Positions 16,671-26,523 of a stretch of 64,000 nt of DNA are shown here, in pieces. Each line of letters begins with the position of its first letter. Positions within the stretch are counted from its first letter, which is position 1. The notes under the pieces are model-generated. The model saw nothing but the letters and a program-made list of their open reading frames with translations, was not told where the DNA came from and made no database searches. A program made the position numbers and the translations under genes. This DNA is from Bifidobacterium oedipodis (GTDB lineage: Bacteria; Actinomycetota; Actinomycetes; Actinomycetales; Bifidobacteriaceae): positions 372,001-436,000 of the forward strand of contig NZ_JAAIII010000001.1 in NCBI RefSeq assembly GCF_012932425.1. Reading direction: 5' to 3'.

Positions 16671-17630
16671 CTAGCGTTCACGCACCTTGGCCACGATCTG
16701 CCACATTTCCTCGCCCACATCGATGCCTCTCGGGCATTGGCGGGAGCAGGCGCGTACGGACTGGCATGCCGCGACACCATCGGCGGTATCGATGGCGTCC
16801 ATACGTTCCATGGCTTTGCCATCGCGTGAATCGTTGATGAAGCGCGATGCCCAAATCAGTGCGGCCGGTCCGATGAATGCGTCGCCGCCGGCGAACACCG
16901 GGCAGGAGCCTTCGCATACGCCGCAGGCGATGCAGTTGCTGAGCATCTCATATTTGGCAAGCTGTTCGGGGCGTTGCAGGTATTCGAATACGTCGATATT
17001 GCCCTCTTTGGTGGTGGCGAGCACGCCATCCGCCTGCAGATAGGGCTTAAGTTTCTTGATCTGATCGAGCATCGGGTCGATGTCGGCGATAAGGTCGCGC
17101 TGCGCCGGGAAACCGGGCAATGGTGCAAGTTCGATAACGCCCAGCGAACGTTCGCCAGTATCGCTGGTATCAGCGGCGTCATTAGCGGATGCTGCCGCTG
17201 CTTCAGGTTCGCCTGATTCCGTGGAACGGAATCCATCGTCATCGATATGCGGCATGCTGCCCGGCAATTTGGCCCAATCCGACACCCTTGCCGTGCACAG
17301 CAGTGTGGGAGTGCCGTTGACCGACACTGCGTCGGAACCGCACATGCCATGACCGCAAGAATAGCGGAATGCCAACGTCGGATCGATGGTGCGTTTGATG
17401 GCGAGCAGGCAGTCCAGCACGCTGTCTTCCGGGCGGGCGCTGACCGTATATTCCTGCACCCACTGCTTGCCGCGCGGGCGACGACGCGCCGATGCGGACG
17501 AGCCTGCGCCGCCGAACGGGGAGCTCTTTCTGGCGAAGGGGCTGCCGGCGCGAGCCCGTTCGGTTTTTTCGGCGCGCGGGGTGAAACGATGCACTTTCAA
17601 AGTCACCGTTGTCTTGCTCGCCTCAGCCAT
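16671..17630 (-). CDS. sdhB: Succinate dehydrogenase/fumarate reductase iron-sulfur subunit
   Basis: A 319-residue protein. YSCGHGMCGSDAVSVNG binds the 2Fe-2S cluster, CIACGVCEGSCPVF and CQSVRACSRQCPRG bind the 4Fe-4S and 3Fe-4S clusters. It relays electrons between the flavoprotein and an electron carrier. A basic, glycine/serine-rich stretch (residues 20-50) interrupts the usual N-terminal beta strand, and an acidic insert (ESGEPEAAAASANDAADTSD) sits before the linker. Its flavoprotein partner is upstream; no membrane anchor subunit is present nearby. Confidence 0.92.
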   Translation of the reverse strand: MAEASKTTVTLKVHRFTPRAEKTERARAGSPFARKSSPFGGAGSSASARRRPRGKQWVQEYTVSARPEDSVLDCLLAIKRTIDPTLAFRYSCGHGMCGSDAVSVNGTPTLLCTARVSDWAKLPGSMPHIDDDGFRSTESGEPEAAAASANDAADTSDTGERSLGVIELAPLPGFPAQRDLIADIDPMLDQIKKLKPYLQADGVLATTKEGNIDVFEYLQRPEQLAKYEMLSNCIACGVCEGSCPVFAGGDAFIGPAALIWASRFINDSRDGKAMERMDAIDTADGVAACQSVRACSRQCPRGIDVGEEMWQIVAKVRER

Positions 17631-17829
17631 GCGTGTCCTCCCATTGATGTTTCAAATCAGCCAAACCATTGTGCCACATGCCTTATCCATGGCGCGATTT
17701 CTGGCGCGCGCCGACGGATACAACATGTGGCGTGAATTATGCGTCGCACGGGTACACATTGCGTTGGTCTGTTGCCTTGCACTGCCTCGCTCTGTGTACT
17801 GATGCAGCCTCTGTACCGTGTGATTCGGG

Positions 17830-19707
17830 TCAGTATTCGCGCTTCATGGGCGGGTAGTCGATGATCACCACCGGCTGGAAACTGACCGTGCCCTGTGCAT
17901 CCACCATGGAATGCGCAAGGAAATGCTCGTCATCGCGCTCAGGGAAGTCGAGACGACGTAGTGAACCGCGTGATTCGTGACGGTCATCTGAAGCATGCAG
18001 CACTGCTTCAGCCAGTTCCGTCAGATGTTGCACCTCCCAGATGGCAGTGACTTCCTGATTGAACGCCGCATTGCTGTCGTGCGCGCGCAGAGCTTCGGCT
18101 GCAGGACGGATCTCATCGCGCAACGCAGCAAGTGCGGTACCGATGGATTCGGCATCGCAGCGCACCGCCAATGCACGCTCCATCACTTCGCCCAGACGAG
18201 CCATCAGCTGATAGGGATTGCCTGTGCCGCCGGAGTGTTCAGTGGCGTCAGCATCTTCCGGCTGTGCTGTGTCGCCGGCCAGCAATTCGGCCATTTCGGC
18301 CTTGCGATCGGCTGCCGCCTGATCGACGGCTGTGTCGCCTTCATGGTCATCTTCAAGCGCTGCGGCAGGATTCTGCCCGATGCGCAAGGCCATTGCGCGG
18401 CCCGCACGAGTGCCGAACAAGCAGGCGTCCAGCAGAGAATTGCCGCCCAAGCGGTTCGCGCCGTGCACGGAAACGCAGGAGCACTCGCCGGCAGCAAACA
18501 GACCTTCGACAACAGTGCGCGTCTTGCCGTCCCAGCGATACACTTCGCCGTCGGTGGTGACTGGAATGCCGCCCATCGTGTAATGTGCGGTCGGTTTGAT
18601 GGGCACCAAATCCACTGTGGGATCAAGGTTCGCATACATGCGGATGGTTTCGACCACCTGCGGCAGCACCTGCTCCATACGCTGCGGATCAATGCCACGC
18701 ATATCCAGCCAGACGCAATCCTTCGGCCCCTGCGGATCCTTGGGGTCGGCGACGCCACGGCCTGCATCGACCTCCGCCATAATCGAACGGCTGACTACAT
18801 CGCGTGCTGCCAAATCGGCGTGGCCCGGCGCGTAGCGTTCCATGAAGGCCTCGCCATTGGCATTGCGCAGCACACCGCCCTCGGCACGGGCGGCTTCAGA
18901 CAACAGGATGCCGGTATGGGCAAGGCCTGTGGGATGGAATTGCACGAATTCGCCATCCTCCAATTGCAGACCCGCAGCCAGGGTGAGTGCCATGCCATCG
19001 CCGGTCAGATCCCACGAATTGGAGGTGGTGTGGAACAGGCGGCCTGCGCCACCAGTGGCCAGCAGCACGTTGCGCGCATGAATCGCCTTGACTTCGCCGC
19101 TGTGCGTGTCCAAAGCAACGATGCCGCACACTCGGCGGTTGGTATCATCACCATCGAGCACCAGATCGGTGACATACCATTCCTCGGCGAACTGAACACC
19201 TTCGGCCACGCACTGCTGCCACAGGGCATGCAGAATCTGATGGCCCACGCGATCGGCAGCATAGGCCGCACGCTTCACCGGTTCGCCGCCGAATTCGCGC
19301 GTATGCCCACCGAAGCGACGCTGCGCAACATGACCATCCTCGGTACGTGAGAATGCCACACCGGAGCGTTCCAGATTCACCACGGTTTCAGGCGCGTACT
19401 CGGCGAGCAGCTTGGCTGCATCCTGATCGGACAGCCAGTCGCCGCCTTTGACGGTGTCGTAATAATGCCAATGCCAGTCGTCCGGTTCCATATTGCCCAA
19501 GCTTGCGGCGATGCCGCCCTCGGCTGAACCGGTGTGCGAGCGCAACGGCTGCAGCTTGGACACCACGAGAATCCTCGGCTCGTCGCCCTGCGCTTTCAGC
19601 TGCCCGATATCAGGGGAACGTAACAATCCCAACGCCGCTGATAATCCGGCTGCACCGGCACCGACGATCACCGCATCATACATATCTTCCAAACGTTTCG
19701 GACTCAT
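17830..19707 (-). CDS. sdhA: Succinate dehydrogenase/fumarate reductase flavoprotein subunit
   Basis: A 625-residue flavoprotein, using ATG 19707. [18 protein letters not shown] binds FAD, and the [15 protein letters not shown] segment holds the histidine for covalent FAD attachment. FHPTGL, the catalytic-region RDVVSR and [14 protein letters not shown] are conserved. It interconverts succinate and fumarate. In a fermentative anaerobe fumarate reduction is the likely direction, using fumarate from aspartase (aspA is at 61.4 kb). The gap to sdhB is 122 bases longer than usual for such pairs (199 bp). Confidence 0.93.
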   Translation of the reverse strand: MSPKRLEDMYDAVIVGAGAAGLSAALGLLRSPDIGQLKAQGDEPRILVVSKLQPLRSHTGSAEGGIAASLGNMEPDDWHWHYYDTVKGGDWLSDQDAAKLLAEYAPETVVNLERSGVAFSRTEDGHVAQRRFGGHTREFGGEPVKRAAYAADRVGHQILHALWQQCVAEGVQFAEEWYVTDLVLDGDDTNRRVCGIVALDTHSGEVKAIHARNVLLATGGAGRLFHTTSNSWDLTGDGMALTLAAGLQLEDGEFVQFHPTGLAHTGILLSEAARAEGGVLRNANGEAFMERYAPGHADLAARDVVSRSIMAEVDAGRGVADPKDPQGPKDCVWLDMRGIDPQRMEQVLPQVVETIRMYANLDPTVDLVPIKPTAHYTMGGIPVTTDGEVYRWDGKTRTVVEGLFAAGECSCVSVHGANRLGGNSLLDACLFGTRAGRAMALRIGQNPAAALEDDHEGDTAVDQAAADRKAEMAELLAGDTAQPEDADATEHSGGTGNPYQLMARLGEVMERALAVRCDAESIGTALAALRDEIRPAAEALRAHDSNAAFNQEVTAIWEVQHLTELAEAVLHASDDRHESRGSLRRLDFPERDDEHFLAHSMVDAQGTVSFQPVVIIDYPPMKREY

Positions 19708-19741
19708 GCGTTCGATTCTCGCACACCCGCCGAACACTCAT

Positions 19742-21337
19742 TTACGTCAGCCGGTCACTAAGCGCCAATGCATCGGCATGACGCTCGACGACTCCCAGTA
19801 ATTCAAGCGCGCCAAGGAGTTCCAGTACGCATCCGATATTCGGCACTTCGGCCGGTGCCAGTGTGCGCGCCACATGCAGCAGCGTGTCGGGAGTGGCAAT
19901 GAGATGTCGTTTGTTGCATTCGCGGATCAGCTGCACCATGATGCGCTGCGGCTCGCTGAGAGTATTCAATGCGATGGCTTCGCCTGGTGGTGTGCGCTCT
20001 CCGCGCAGATCGGGCACGTGACGGGTGGCGGGGAATATGGAAGTATGCGGCGGAGGCGTGGATGCCGGACGCGCCTGAGGTTGCAGTTCGTTATCGTTTA
20101 TTGGGGGCGGATCGATAGTTTGTGTTGTGTGCAAAGTTGTGGTCGTATGAGGAGCTGCAGCTGCATTGGGGGCCGAAGTCACAACGGTGGCCACAGCCTG
20201 GCGGTGCTGATCAGGGGAAGAATGCTTGCCCAATACCGGCCGGTGTCTTTCGTGACAGATGTCGTCGATGGCGTTGGTCGTGCACAGGATCATGGCGCGC
20301 TGGTCGGCGATTATCCGGTTGCAACCTGCATTCGACGGCTGGTTGATATCGCCGGGAGCTGCATACACCTCGCGCATCAGCTCGCACGCCCATCCGGCGG
20401 TGTTCAATGCGCCGGATCGGGGACGTGCCTGCGCTACCACCAGTGTGGACGATAATGCGGCGATGATGCGGTTACGCAGCAGGAATCGACGCGCCTCGGG
20501 AATCGTGCCTGGGCATAGTTCGGATATGGCCGCGCCCGACTGCGCTTCGATACGCTCGAATAATGCGCGGTTGCGCGAGGGGCCCATATGATTCAGTCCT
20601 CCTGCGAAGACGGCGACCGTGCGCCCCACATTGTCGTGTTCTCGCCCGTTCATGGCATTGAGCGCACCCCAATGGGCAGCCGCGTCGGTGCCCATCGCGC
20701 CGCCGGAAACCACCAGATGACCGGCCACCGCCGCCTGTTCGGCGACGGCATGCGCCACATAACGGCCGTATTCATTCACGTCGCGCGAACCGACGATACC
20801 AATCGGCTTGTCACAGCTGACCAGTGCGCGCGGATCACCCTTGACCCACAGACATAACGGTGGCGCCCAATCGGAACGGATCGACAGATCCTCAAGCTGG
20901 TGCGGCCAGCAAGGGTGTGCGGGGCCGATGATCTGCATACTGCCATCCACGGTGAACCAGTCGGCCAGTGTCTCGACCTGTGGGCTGGGCAGATCGTCCA
21001 TACGGCTGTGCCAGCCGGCGAGCGCACGGTGGAACATCGTCATGGCTTTGGGCGAGACGCTTCTGCCCCAGCGGGTGATGCCGTTGGCGAATACGCGGTC
21101 GAGTTGCGTCAGTGCCGGCTCTCGCGTGTTAGCGGGCTGATTGGGGTGTGTTTCGGCCAAGAGTTGCCACAGGCCCTGCGCGTCCGGCGCGCCTTTGATT
21201 GCGGCGTACATCATTGCGTCCGCGCCATCGAGCAGAAAGGTGAGTGCTGCGCGATACAACGCATCTTTGGAGACATCAGGGGAGACAGTTCGTACGTTTG
21301 CGGCATTTGTGACGTGCATAGTATTCGTAGTGTTCAT
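19742..21337 (-). CDS. dprA: DNA-processing protein DprA
   Basis: A 531-residue protein. The start ATG 21337 overlaps the end of comM (ATGA-type overlap), so an upstream extension of the frame is discarded. The Rossmann-like core has GIVGSRDVNEYGRYVA, VVSGGAMGTDAAAHWGAL, and ISELCPGTIPEARRFLLRNRIIAALS, all DprA hallmarks; a winged-helix-like C-terminal end follows. DprA loads RecA onto incoming single-stranded DNA. A proline/threonine-rich segment of about 90 residues separates core and C-terminus. Confidence 0.93.
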   Translation of the reverse strand: MNTTNTMHVTNAANVRTVSPDVSKDALYRAALTFLLDGADAMMYAAIKGAPDAQGLWQLLAETHPNQPANTREPALTQLDRVFANGITRWGRSVSPKAMTMFHRALAGWHSRMDDLPSPQVETLADWFTVDGSMQIIGPAHPCWPHQLEDLSIRSDWAPPLCLWVKGDPRALVSCDKPIGIVGSRDVNEYGRYVAHAVAEQAAVAGHLVVSGGAMGTDAAAHWGALNAMNGREHDNVGRTVAVFAGGLNHMGPSRNRALFERIEAQSGAAISELCPGTIPEARRFLLRNRIIAALSSTLVVAQARPRSGALNTAGWACELMREVYAAPGDINQPSNAGCNRIIADQRAMILCTTNAIDDICHERHRPVLGKHSSPDQHRQAVATVVTSAPNAAAAPHTTTTLHTTQTIDPPPINDNELQPQARPASTPPPHTSIFPATRHVPDLRGERTPPGEAIALNTLSEPQRIMVQLIRECNKRHLIATPDTLLHVARTLAPAEVPNIGCVLELLGALELLGVVERHADALALSDRLT

Positions 21338-22863
21338 GACATCCTCGTTCTCAGTGCAATACCTTGGTGGACATCTTGTTCGGTGGGGCTGGTGCGTCCG
21401 GCCAGGTCGGCGAGTGTCCAGGCCAGTCGCATGGCGCGGTCCGCGCCGCGCAGGGTGAGTTCGTGACGGGAGAGTGCTTGGTTGACCAGTTCCATCGCTT
21501 TGAGCGACGTGTGCTTGTGCAGCCAGCTGCCCGAAGCCTGTGCGTTGCATGTCCAACCGAATTCCTGGAATCGTTCGCATGCTGCCTGTTGCGCTGTCGT
21601 CACCCGTTCGCGGATGATCGCACTTGATTCGCCGGCTGGTTCCTGTCTGACGGCGATGCGCGAAACCGGCGGCACTTCGATTTGGATGTCGATGCGGTCG
21701 AGGATTGGCCCGGAGAGTCGGGAGAAGTATCGTATGCGATCCTTTTCCCGGCATACGCAGCGTTCGGCCGTGCCGAAATGGTAGCCGCACGGGCAGGGGT
21801 TACAGGCCATAATCAGTTGGAAGGCCGCCGGGTAGTAGGTGCTGCCTTTGGAACGTGACAGTGCGACGTAGCCTGACTCCAATGGCTCCCTGAGCGTTTG
21901 CAGCGCTTTGGCGGAGAATTCCGGTGCCTCATCCAGAAACAGGACGCCTCGGTGCGCGCGTGTTATGGCCCCCGGTGAGGCCACGCCGCTACCGCCACCC
22001 ACCAATGCTGCCATGGAGGCGGTATGGTGGGGCGCTTCGAACGGTGGAATATCGCTGATGCCGTATTGCGGCAGTGTGCCGCACAGCGAGCGGATCGATG
22101 CAACTTCCAGTTGTTCGCCCTCCGTCAATGGGCGCATGATGCTTGGCATGCGTGAGGCCAGCATGGTTTTACCAGTGCCGGGAGGCCCGGTCATGATGAG
22201 GTTATGACCGCCGGTGGCGGCGACCTGCAATGCCCATTTGGCTCGCTCCTGGCCCAGCACCTCACTCATGTCGCCACAGTGCGGCGTTGCAGGTGACTGG
22301 TCGCCGGTGGCGTCATCGGCCAGGTGCGCCTGCGATATGGTGTATCTGGCGTCGCCTCCCATGAGTTCGATGAGCTCGCCCACATGGCGCACGCCGATTG
22401 CATCCATTCCTTCGACCATTGCCGCTTCGTCCATATTGCGGTAGGGCACGATGATCCGGCGCAGTCCGCGATCGGTGGCGTGCAGCATGATTGGCAACAG
22501 CCCGTGGATTGGCAATACCGAACCGTCAAGGTTCACTTCGCCCAGCACAATGGTGTTTTCCAGGCAATCGTGTGCGATGGCACCGGACGCGCACAGCACG
22601 CTGGCGGCTATCGCCAGATCATGCGATGAGCCTCGTTTGGGTAGGGCTGCCGGGCTCATGTTCACCGTCACCCGTGTCTGTGGCCAGGAAAACCCGCTGG
22701 CCTGGCAGGCTGATTTCACGCGTTCGCGGGCTTCGGACAACGATGTGTCGGGCAGTCCGATAATGGAAAAATAGGGCAGTCCGGGGCTGATGAAGGCCTG
22801 CACCTGCACCACGAAGGCCTTCAAACCAATCAATCCCACGGATAGGGTGCTTCCGATGGCCAT
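21334..22863 (-). CDS. comM: YifB/ComM-family Mg-chelatase-like AAA+ ATPase
   Basis: A 509-residue protein. The N-terminal LonC-like domain (IIGLPDTSLSEARERVKSA, SPAALPKRGSSHDLAIA) is followed by Walker A MTGPPGTGKTML, Walker B GVLFLDEAPEF, the CNPCPCGY zinc motif and the arginine-containing RLSGPILDRIDI. ComM-type helicases promote branch migration during natural transformation. It sits between yraN and dprA, the classic actinobacterial order, overlapping dprA by four bases. Confidence 0.94.
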   Translation of the reverse strand: MAIGSTLSVGLIGLKAFVVQVQAFISPGLPYFSIIGLPDTSLSEARERVKSACQASGFSWPQTRVTVNMSPAALPKRGSSHDLAIAASVLCASGAIAHDCLENTIVLGEVNLDGSVLPIHGLLPIMLHATDRGLRRIIVPYRNMDEAAMVEGMDAIGVRHVGELIELMGGDARYTISQAHLADDATGDQSPATPHCGDMSEVLGQERAKWALQVAATGGHNLIMTGPPGTGKTMLASRMPSIMRPLTEGEQLEVASIRSLCGTLPQYGISDIPPFEAPHHTASMAALVGGGSGVASPGAITRAHRGVLFLDEAPEFSAKALQTLREPLESGYVALSRSKGSTYYPAAFQLIMACNPCPCGYHFGTAERCVCREKDRIRYFSRLSGPILDRIDIQIEVPPVSRIAVRQEPAGESSAIIRERVTTAQQAACERFQEFGWTCNAQASGSWLHKHTSLKAMELVNQALSRHELTLRGADRAMRLAWTLADLAGRTSPTEQDVHQGIALRTRMS

Positions 22864-22913
22864 GATGATGGTTTCCTTCCCTAGAGATTCGCCGATAACA
22901 TGCCTAAGCGTTG

Positions 22914-23492
22914 TTAGAACGCGCCGGCGATATGCCTGACGTTCGGTTGCGTTTCGCCAAGCGTGATCGACATCACGTCGAACCTGACGCCATGGTGGGG
23001 TGCGCGATTCCTGCGGTCAAGCAGCCAACTGCTGGCGGCGAGCCGGAGTTTGCGCTGCTTATCAGCCGTCACGGCCTCCTGTGGCACACCATATTTGGCA
23101 TAACGGCGAGCTTTTACCTCAACGAACACAATGAGCTGATCAGGTGTCATCATCACGATGTCGAGTTCGCCGAAACGGGTGCGCCAATTGCGAGACAGCG
23201 TCTGCCATCCGCGTGCCTCGAGCCATGCGACGGCATATGCTTCGCCCAGCATGCCGAAACGTCGGGCGCTTAAGCCGGGTTCACGCATGTCGGCGGCAAT
23301 AAGATCCATAAGGCGGATTGCCGACGGTTCACAGTCTTGAGGGCCGGGGAAATGCGTATCGGAATCCGTTTCGCCGAAATACGGCTGGTGGAAGTCTGCG
23401 GGCCGCGGGGGAGCGGAGCAGTCGAAAACAGAGGAATCCATGGCATCGTCGTCGATGTCTGATCGGGTGGAAAAATCGGTTGCGGTGTTCAT
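22914..23492 (-). CDS. YraN family protein (UPF0102, predicted nuclease)
   Basis: A 192-residue protein; ATG 23492 is taken as start. The domain begins at LGEAYAVAWLEARGWQTLSR and contains FGELDIVM followed by IVFVEVKAR, the E-x-D and E-x-K residues of a PD-(D/E)xK nuclease core, then ADKQRKLRLAASSWL. The first 75 residues are a disordered acidic extension not typical of the family (about 120 aa usual). First gene of the yraN-comM-dprA operon. Confidence 0.88.
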   Translation of the reverse strand: MNTATDFSTRSDIDDDAMDSSVFDCSAPPRPADFHQPYFGETDSDTHFPGPQDCEPSAIRLMDLIAADMREPGLSARRFGMLGEAYAVAWLEARGWQTLSRNWRTRFGELDIVMMTPDQLIVFVEVKARRYAKYGVPQEAVTADKQRKLRLAASSWLLDRRNRAPHHGVRFDVMSITLGETQPNVRHIAGAF

Positions 23493-23541
23493 GCTTCCAG
23501 CTTGGGTGCTGGGTATGCGAGGGCGCAAGCGCAACCGGCAA

Positions 23542-23623
23542 ATGTGGATACAGTGACGCGGTTTGGCGTGTTGTGGATAACCGGTGGATAGTCGTTGCGA
23601 CTTATCCACAAGCCATCCACAAC
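23542..23623. promoter_or_regulatory. Cluster of DnaA-box-like sequences upstream of yraN-comM-dprA
   Basis: Within about 80 bases are two perfect TTATCCACAA boxes in opposite orientation (minus-strand reading at 23571-23580, plus strand at 23602-23611) and three near matches: ATGTGGATA (23542-23550), GGTGGATAG (23583-23591) and ATCCACAAC (23615-23623). The consensus DnaA box is TTATNCACA. The segment lies between the yraN start and the end of pdxY and contains no dnaA or dnaN gene, so it is not the usual oriC context. Confidence 0.6.
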
Positions 23624-23656
23624 ACCGATGGGAATGCTGGAAAAGCGGGGAAGGTG

Positions 23657-24529
23657 TTAGCGCACGAGGGTGGTCAGTTCACCGAGATTGAGCTCGAAGC
23701 TGACGCCACGCTCCTCGAAATGCGGCTGGTTGCGGGTGCTTTCCATCGCATGACGCACGAATTCGCCGGCGATGCGAGCCGATTCGGCCAGTGGCTTGCC
23801 CGCAAGCACCGCACCGCACAGGGCGGAGGCGAAGGCGTCGCCCGTGCCGTGAATCATATACGGCAGCTTGTTATGGGCGATTTCGATGGCCGCCGACGCA
23901 CCGGTCTCAGCCGACGCCACATAGTTGCGAATCTTACCGTCGCCGCGGTCGATACCCTTGAGAACCACGTTCTTCGCGCCCAACGCCAGCAGAGCCTCCA
24001 ACGTTTCCTCCACGGTCTTCTCATCGATGTCCTGGCCCGGATAAGCGCGTTTGGTCAGAATCGAAGCCTCGGTAAGATTCGGCATCAGCACGTCCGCACC
24101 GTCGGCCAGGGCACCCATCGCCTCGCACAGTTCATCGGTGTAGGTGGGATACATCTTGCCCGCATCACCCATCACCGGATCCACCAGACGCAGAGCGTTC
24201 GGATACTCGCGGTACAGGCGCTGAATCAACGCCACCTGATCCGCCGAACCAAGGAATCCGGAGTAGACGCCATCCAACTCCACGCCCTCCTTGCGCCAGG
24301 CATCCAGATACGCCGGCAAAATCTCGGTGGTGTCGTGGAAGGTGTAATCCTTGTACATCGTATGCGCCGAGAACAAGGCGGTCGGCACCGGGCACACGTC
24401 GCAGCCGGCTGCCGACAGAATCGGAATGGCGGCGGTCAACGAGCACTTGCCATAGCCGCACATGTCATGCACGGCGGCCACGCGCGGAATATAGTGTGGG
24501 TCGCGGTCGAATAGGGTGACATCGGTCAT
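23657..24529 (-). CDS. pdxY: Pyridoxamine/pyridoxal kinase
   Basis: A 290-residue ribokinase-fold kinase. ATG 24529 follows AAGGAGAG. HDMCGYGKCSLTAAIPILS replaces the usual HVxxGxVGN start, VYSGFLGSADQV and LVDPVMGDAGKMYPTY are the central signatures, and HGTGDAFASALCGA carries the anion hole and catalytic aspartate (GTGD). It phosphorylates B6 vitamers to make PLP, needed by the nearby MetY and PatB-type enzymes. Divergent from metY. Confidence 0.9.
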   Translation of the reverse strand: MTDVTLFDRDPHYIPRVAAVHDMCGYGKCSLTAAIPILSAAGCDVCPVPTALFSAHTMYKDYTFHDTTEILPAYLDAWRKEGVELDGVYSGFLGSADQVALIQRLYREYPNALRLVDPVMGDAGKMYPTYTDELCEAMGALADGADVLMPNLTEASILTKRAYPGQDIDEKTVEETLEALLALGAKNVVLKGIDRGDGKIRNYVASAETGASAAIEIAHNKLPYMIHGTGDAFASALCGAVLAGKPLAESARIAGEFVRHAMESTRNQPHFEERGVSFELNLGELTTLVR

Positions 24530-24830
24530 ATTTCTCTCCTTGCAATCAATCGCCGGTTCTGCGGCCGGCTGCTGATGCCTGACTTTAGTCGCACCTATGG
24601 TGTCGGCGTGTCGCGGGTTTTTACAGTGGTAATTTCTGCTTGTCAAGTGCGTCAAACCCCAATGATTCCAACGGGTTATAAGCCCCTATAGGCAACGGCG
24701 ATAACGCTGGGCTTGCGCCGGGGGTCTGCGGCGAAGTAGGTTCATAACCATCACCTCGCCAACCGCCCGACCAGCCGGCAGGCAGGGTGGCCAGGAACAA
24801 ACGCATAGCCCAACCCAAGGAGACAATCCC
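24530..24830. other. Divergent pdxY-metY intergenic region
   Basis: These 301 bases separate two divergent genes and must hold both promoters. I looked for SAM-binding or T-box type structures expected of methionine genes and found no recognisable conserved core. Only the metY ribosome site (AAGGAGAC) is clear. Confidence 0.4.
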
Positions 24831-26147
24831 ATGAGCGACCAGAACAAGAACTACCGCTTCGAAACCCTGCAGCTGCACGTCGGCCAAGAGCAGGCCGACC
24901 CGGCCACCGATGCGCGCGCCGTGCCGATCTACCAGACCACCAGCTACGTGTTCCACAACTTCGACCACGCCGAGGCCCGCTTCGGACTGGCCGACCCCGG
25001 CAACATCTATGGCCGCCTGACCAACTCCACCCAGGGCGTGTTCGAGGATCGCATCGCCGCTCTCGAAGGCGGCACCGCCGGCCTCGCCGTCGCTTCGGGT
25101 GCCGCGGCCGTCGAATATGCCGTGCGCAACATCACCCAGTCCGGCGATCACATCGTCGCCGCCAAGAACATCTACGGCGGCACCTTCAACCTGCTGCGCC
25201 ACACCCTGCCGCGCGACGGCATCACCACCACCTTCGTTTCGGCCGAAAACCCGCAGGAGTTCGAGGACGCCATCCAGGAGAACACCAAGCTCGTTTACTT
25301 CGAAACCTTCGGCAACCCGAACGCCGACCTGCCCGACTTCGAAGCCATCTCCGCAATCGCTCACAAGCATCATCTGCCGGTGATCGTCGACAACACCTTC
25401 GCCACCCCGTACCTGTTCCGTCCGCTGGAGCACGGCGCTGACGTGGTGGTCGAATCCGCCACCAAGTTCATCGGCGGCCACGGCACCACCCTGGGCGGCG
25501 TGATCGTCGAAGGCGGCAACTTCGACTGGGCCGCCGTGCCGGGCAAGTTCCCGACCCTGACCGAGCCGGATCCCTCCTACCACGGCCTCAACTTCTACGA
25601 GGCACTCGGCGGCACCGCCTTCGTGACCCGTATCCGCGCCATCCTGCTGCGCGACACTGGTGCCACTCTGTCCCCGTTCGCCGCCTTCCTGCTGCTGCAG
25701 GGCACCGAAACCCTGTCCCTGCGCGTCGAACGTCACGTCCAGAATGCGCTGAAGGTCGTCGAATACCTGCAGACCGTGCCGGAAGTCGAATCCGTCTCGC
25801 ACCCCTCGATCGAAGGTCGTAAGGATCACGAGCTGTACAAGAAGTACTTCCCGAACGGTGCCGGCTCGATCTTCACCTTCGACATCAAGGGCGGCAAGGA
25901 TGCGGCACGCGTGTTCATCGACAACCTGCACCTGTTCTCCCTGCTGGCCAACGTGGCCGACGCGAAGAGCCTCGTGATTCACCCGGCCTCCACCACCCAC
26001 TCCCAGGAGACTCTGGAGGAGCTCGAGGATCAGGGCATCCACCAGGGCACCATCCGCCTGTCCATCGGCACCGAGAACATCGAGGACATCCTCGACGACC
26101 TCAAGGGCGCATTCGCCGCACTCCGCGAATCTGGCCTGGCCAAGTAA
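24831..26147 (+). CDS. metY: O-acetylhomoserine aminocarboxypropyltransferase (sulfhydrylase)
   Basis: A 438-residue PLP enzyme of the Cys/Met metabolism family. [21 protein letters not shown] is the MetY-type N-terminus. [41 protein letters not shown] and [16 protein letters not shown] (PLP lysine in ATKF) follow. It makes homocysteine from O-acetylhomoserine and sulfide, a direct sulfhydrylation route. Codon use is strongly biased to C/G-ending codons, as in highly expressed genes. A strong terminator follows. Confidence 0.94.
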   Translation: MSDQNKNYRFETLQLHVGQEQADPATDARAVPIYQTTSYVFHNFDHAEARFGLADPGNIYGRLTNSTQGVFEDRIAALEGGTAGLAVASGAAAVEYAVRNITQSGDHIVAAKNIYGGTFNLLRHTLPRDGITTTFVSAENPQEFEDAIQENTKLVYFETFGNPNADLPDFEAISAIAHKHHLPVIVDNTFATPYLFRPLEHGADVVVESATKFIGGHGTTLGGVIVEGGNFDWAAVPGKFPTLTEPDPSYHGLNFYEALGGTAFVTRIRAILLRDTGATLSPFAAFLLLQGTETLSLRVERHVQNALKVVEYLQTVPEVESVSHPSIEGRKDHELYKKYFPNGAGSIFTFDIKGGKDAARVFIDNLHLFSLLANVADAKSLVIHPASTTHSQETLEELEDQGIHQGTIRLSIGTENIEDILDDLKGAFAALRESGLAK

Positions 26148-26317
26148 CCACACGTTCGTGACGGACGGCATCGGGGGATGGCGACCGACATGAATCCAAA
26201 GTGGTGGCGTGCAACGCGAAGGGCGTTGCGCGCCACCGTCCATTATGGGGCTGAGAACGTGAGTTGCATGTTGGGCGTGACTCGTGAACTCGGATAATTA
26301 CATACTCACTTACCCAT

Positions 26318-26359
26318 AAAGGGCTTCGCGCCAGATAATTCGGCGCGAAGCCCTTTTGT
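26318..26359 (+). terminator. Rho-independent terminator
   Basis: AAAGGGCTTCGCGCC pairs with GGCGCGAAGCCCTTT around a nine-base loop and is followed by TGTTGTTTT. It is nearly symmetric and closes the metY transcript. Confidence 0.85.
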
Positions 26360-26523
26360 TGTTTTGCTGCCATCTCATTCTTGGGGATGATGAGGCACTG
26401 TGAGCATTTCCTCCCGGCGCACGATGGGGCGTGCCGGCGTTGATTCGTACCTTGGAAGTATCACCCGGCTCAAAGTCCGGGGCCGACAGACCAGTGGACG
26501 AAACAACGAACAGGGAGCAACCC

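Noticed and set aside
23542..23623. Chromosomal origin of replication
   Set aside because: DnaA-box-like sites are present, but there is no dnaA/dnaN context and no AT-rich unwinding region.
24530..24830. SAM riboswitch or T-box in the metY leader
   Set aside because: No conserved core or terminator pairing could be found.
24621..26243. 540-codon minus-strand ORF opposite metY
   Set aside because: It mirrors the biased codon use of metY and is low-complexity in Gly, Val and Asp; metY itself has all family motifs.
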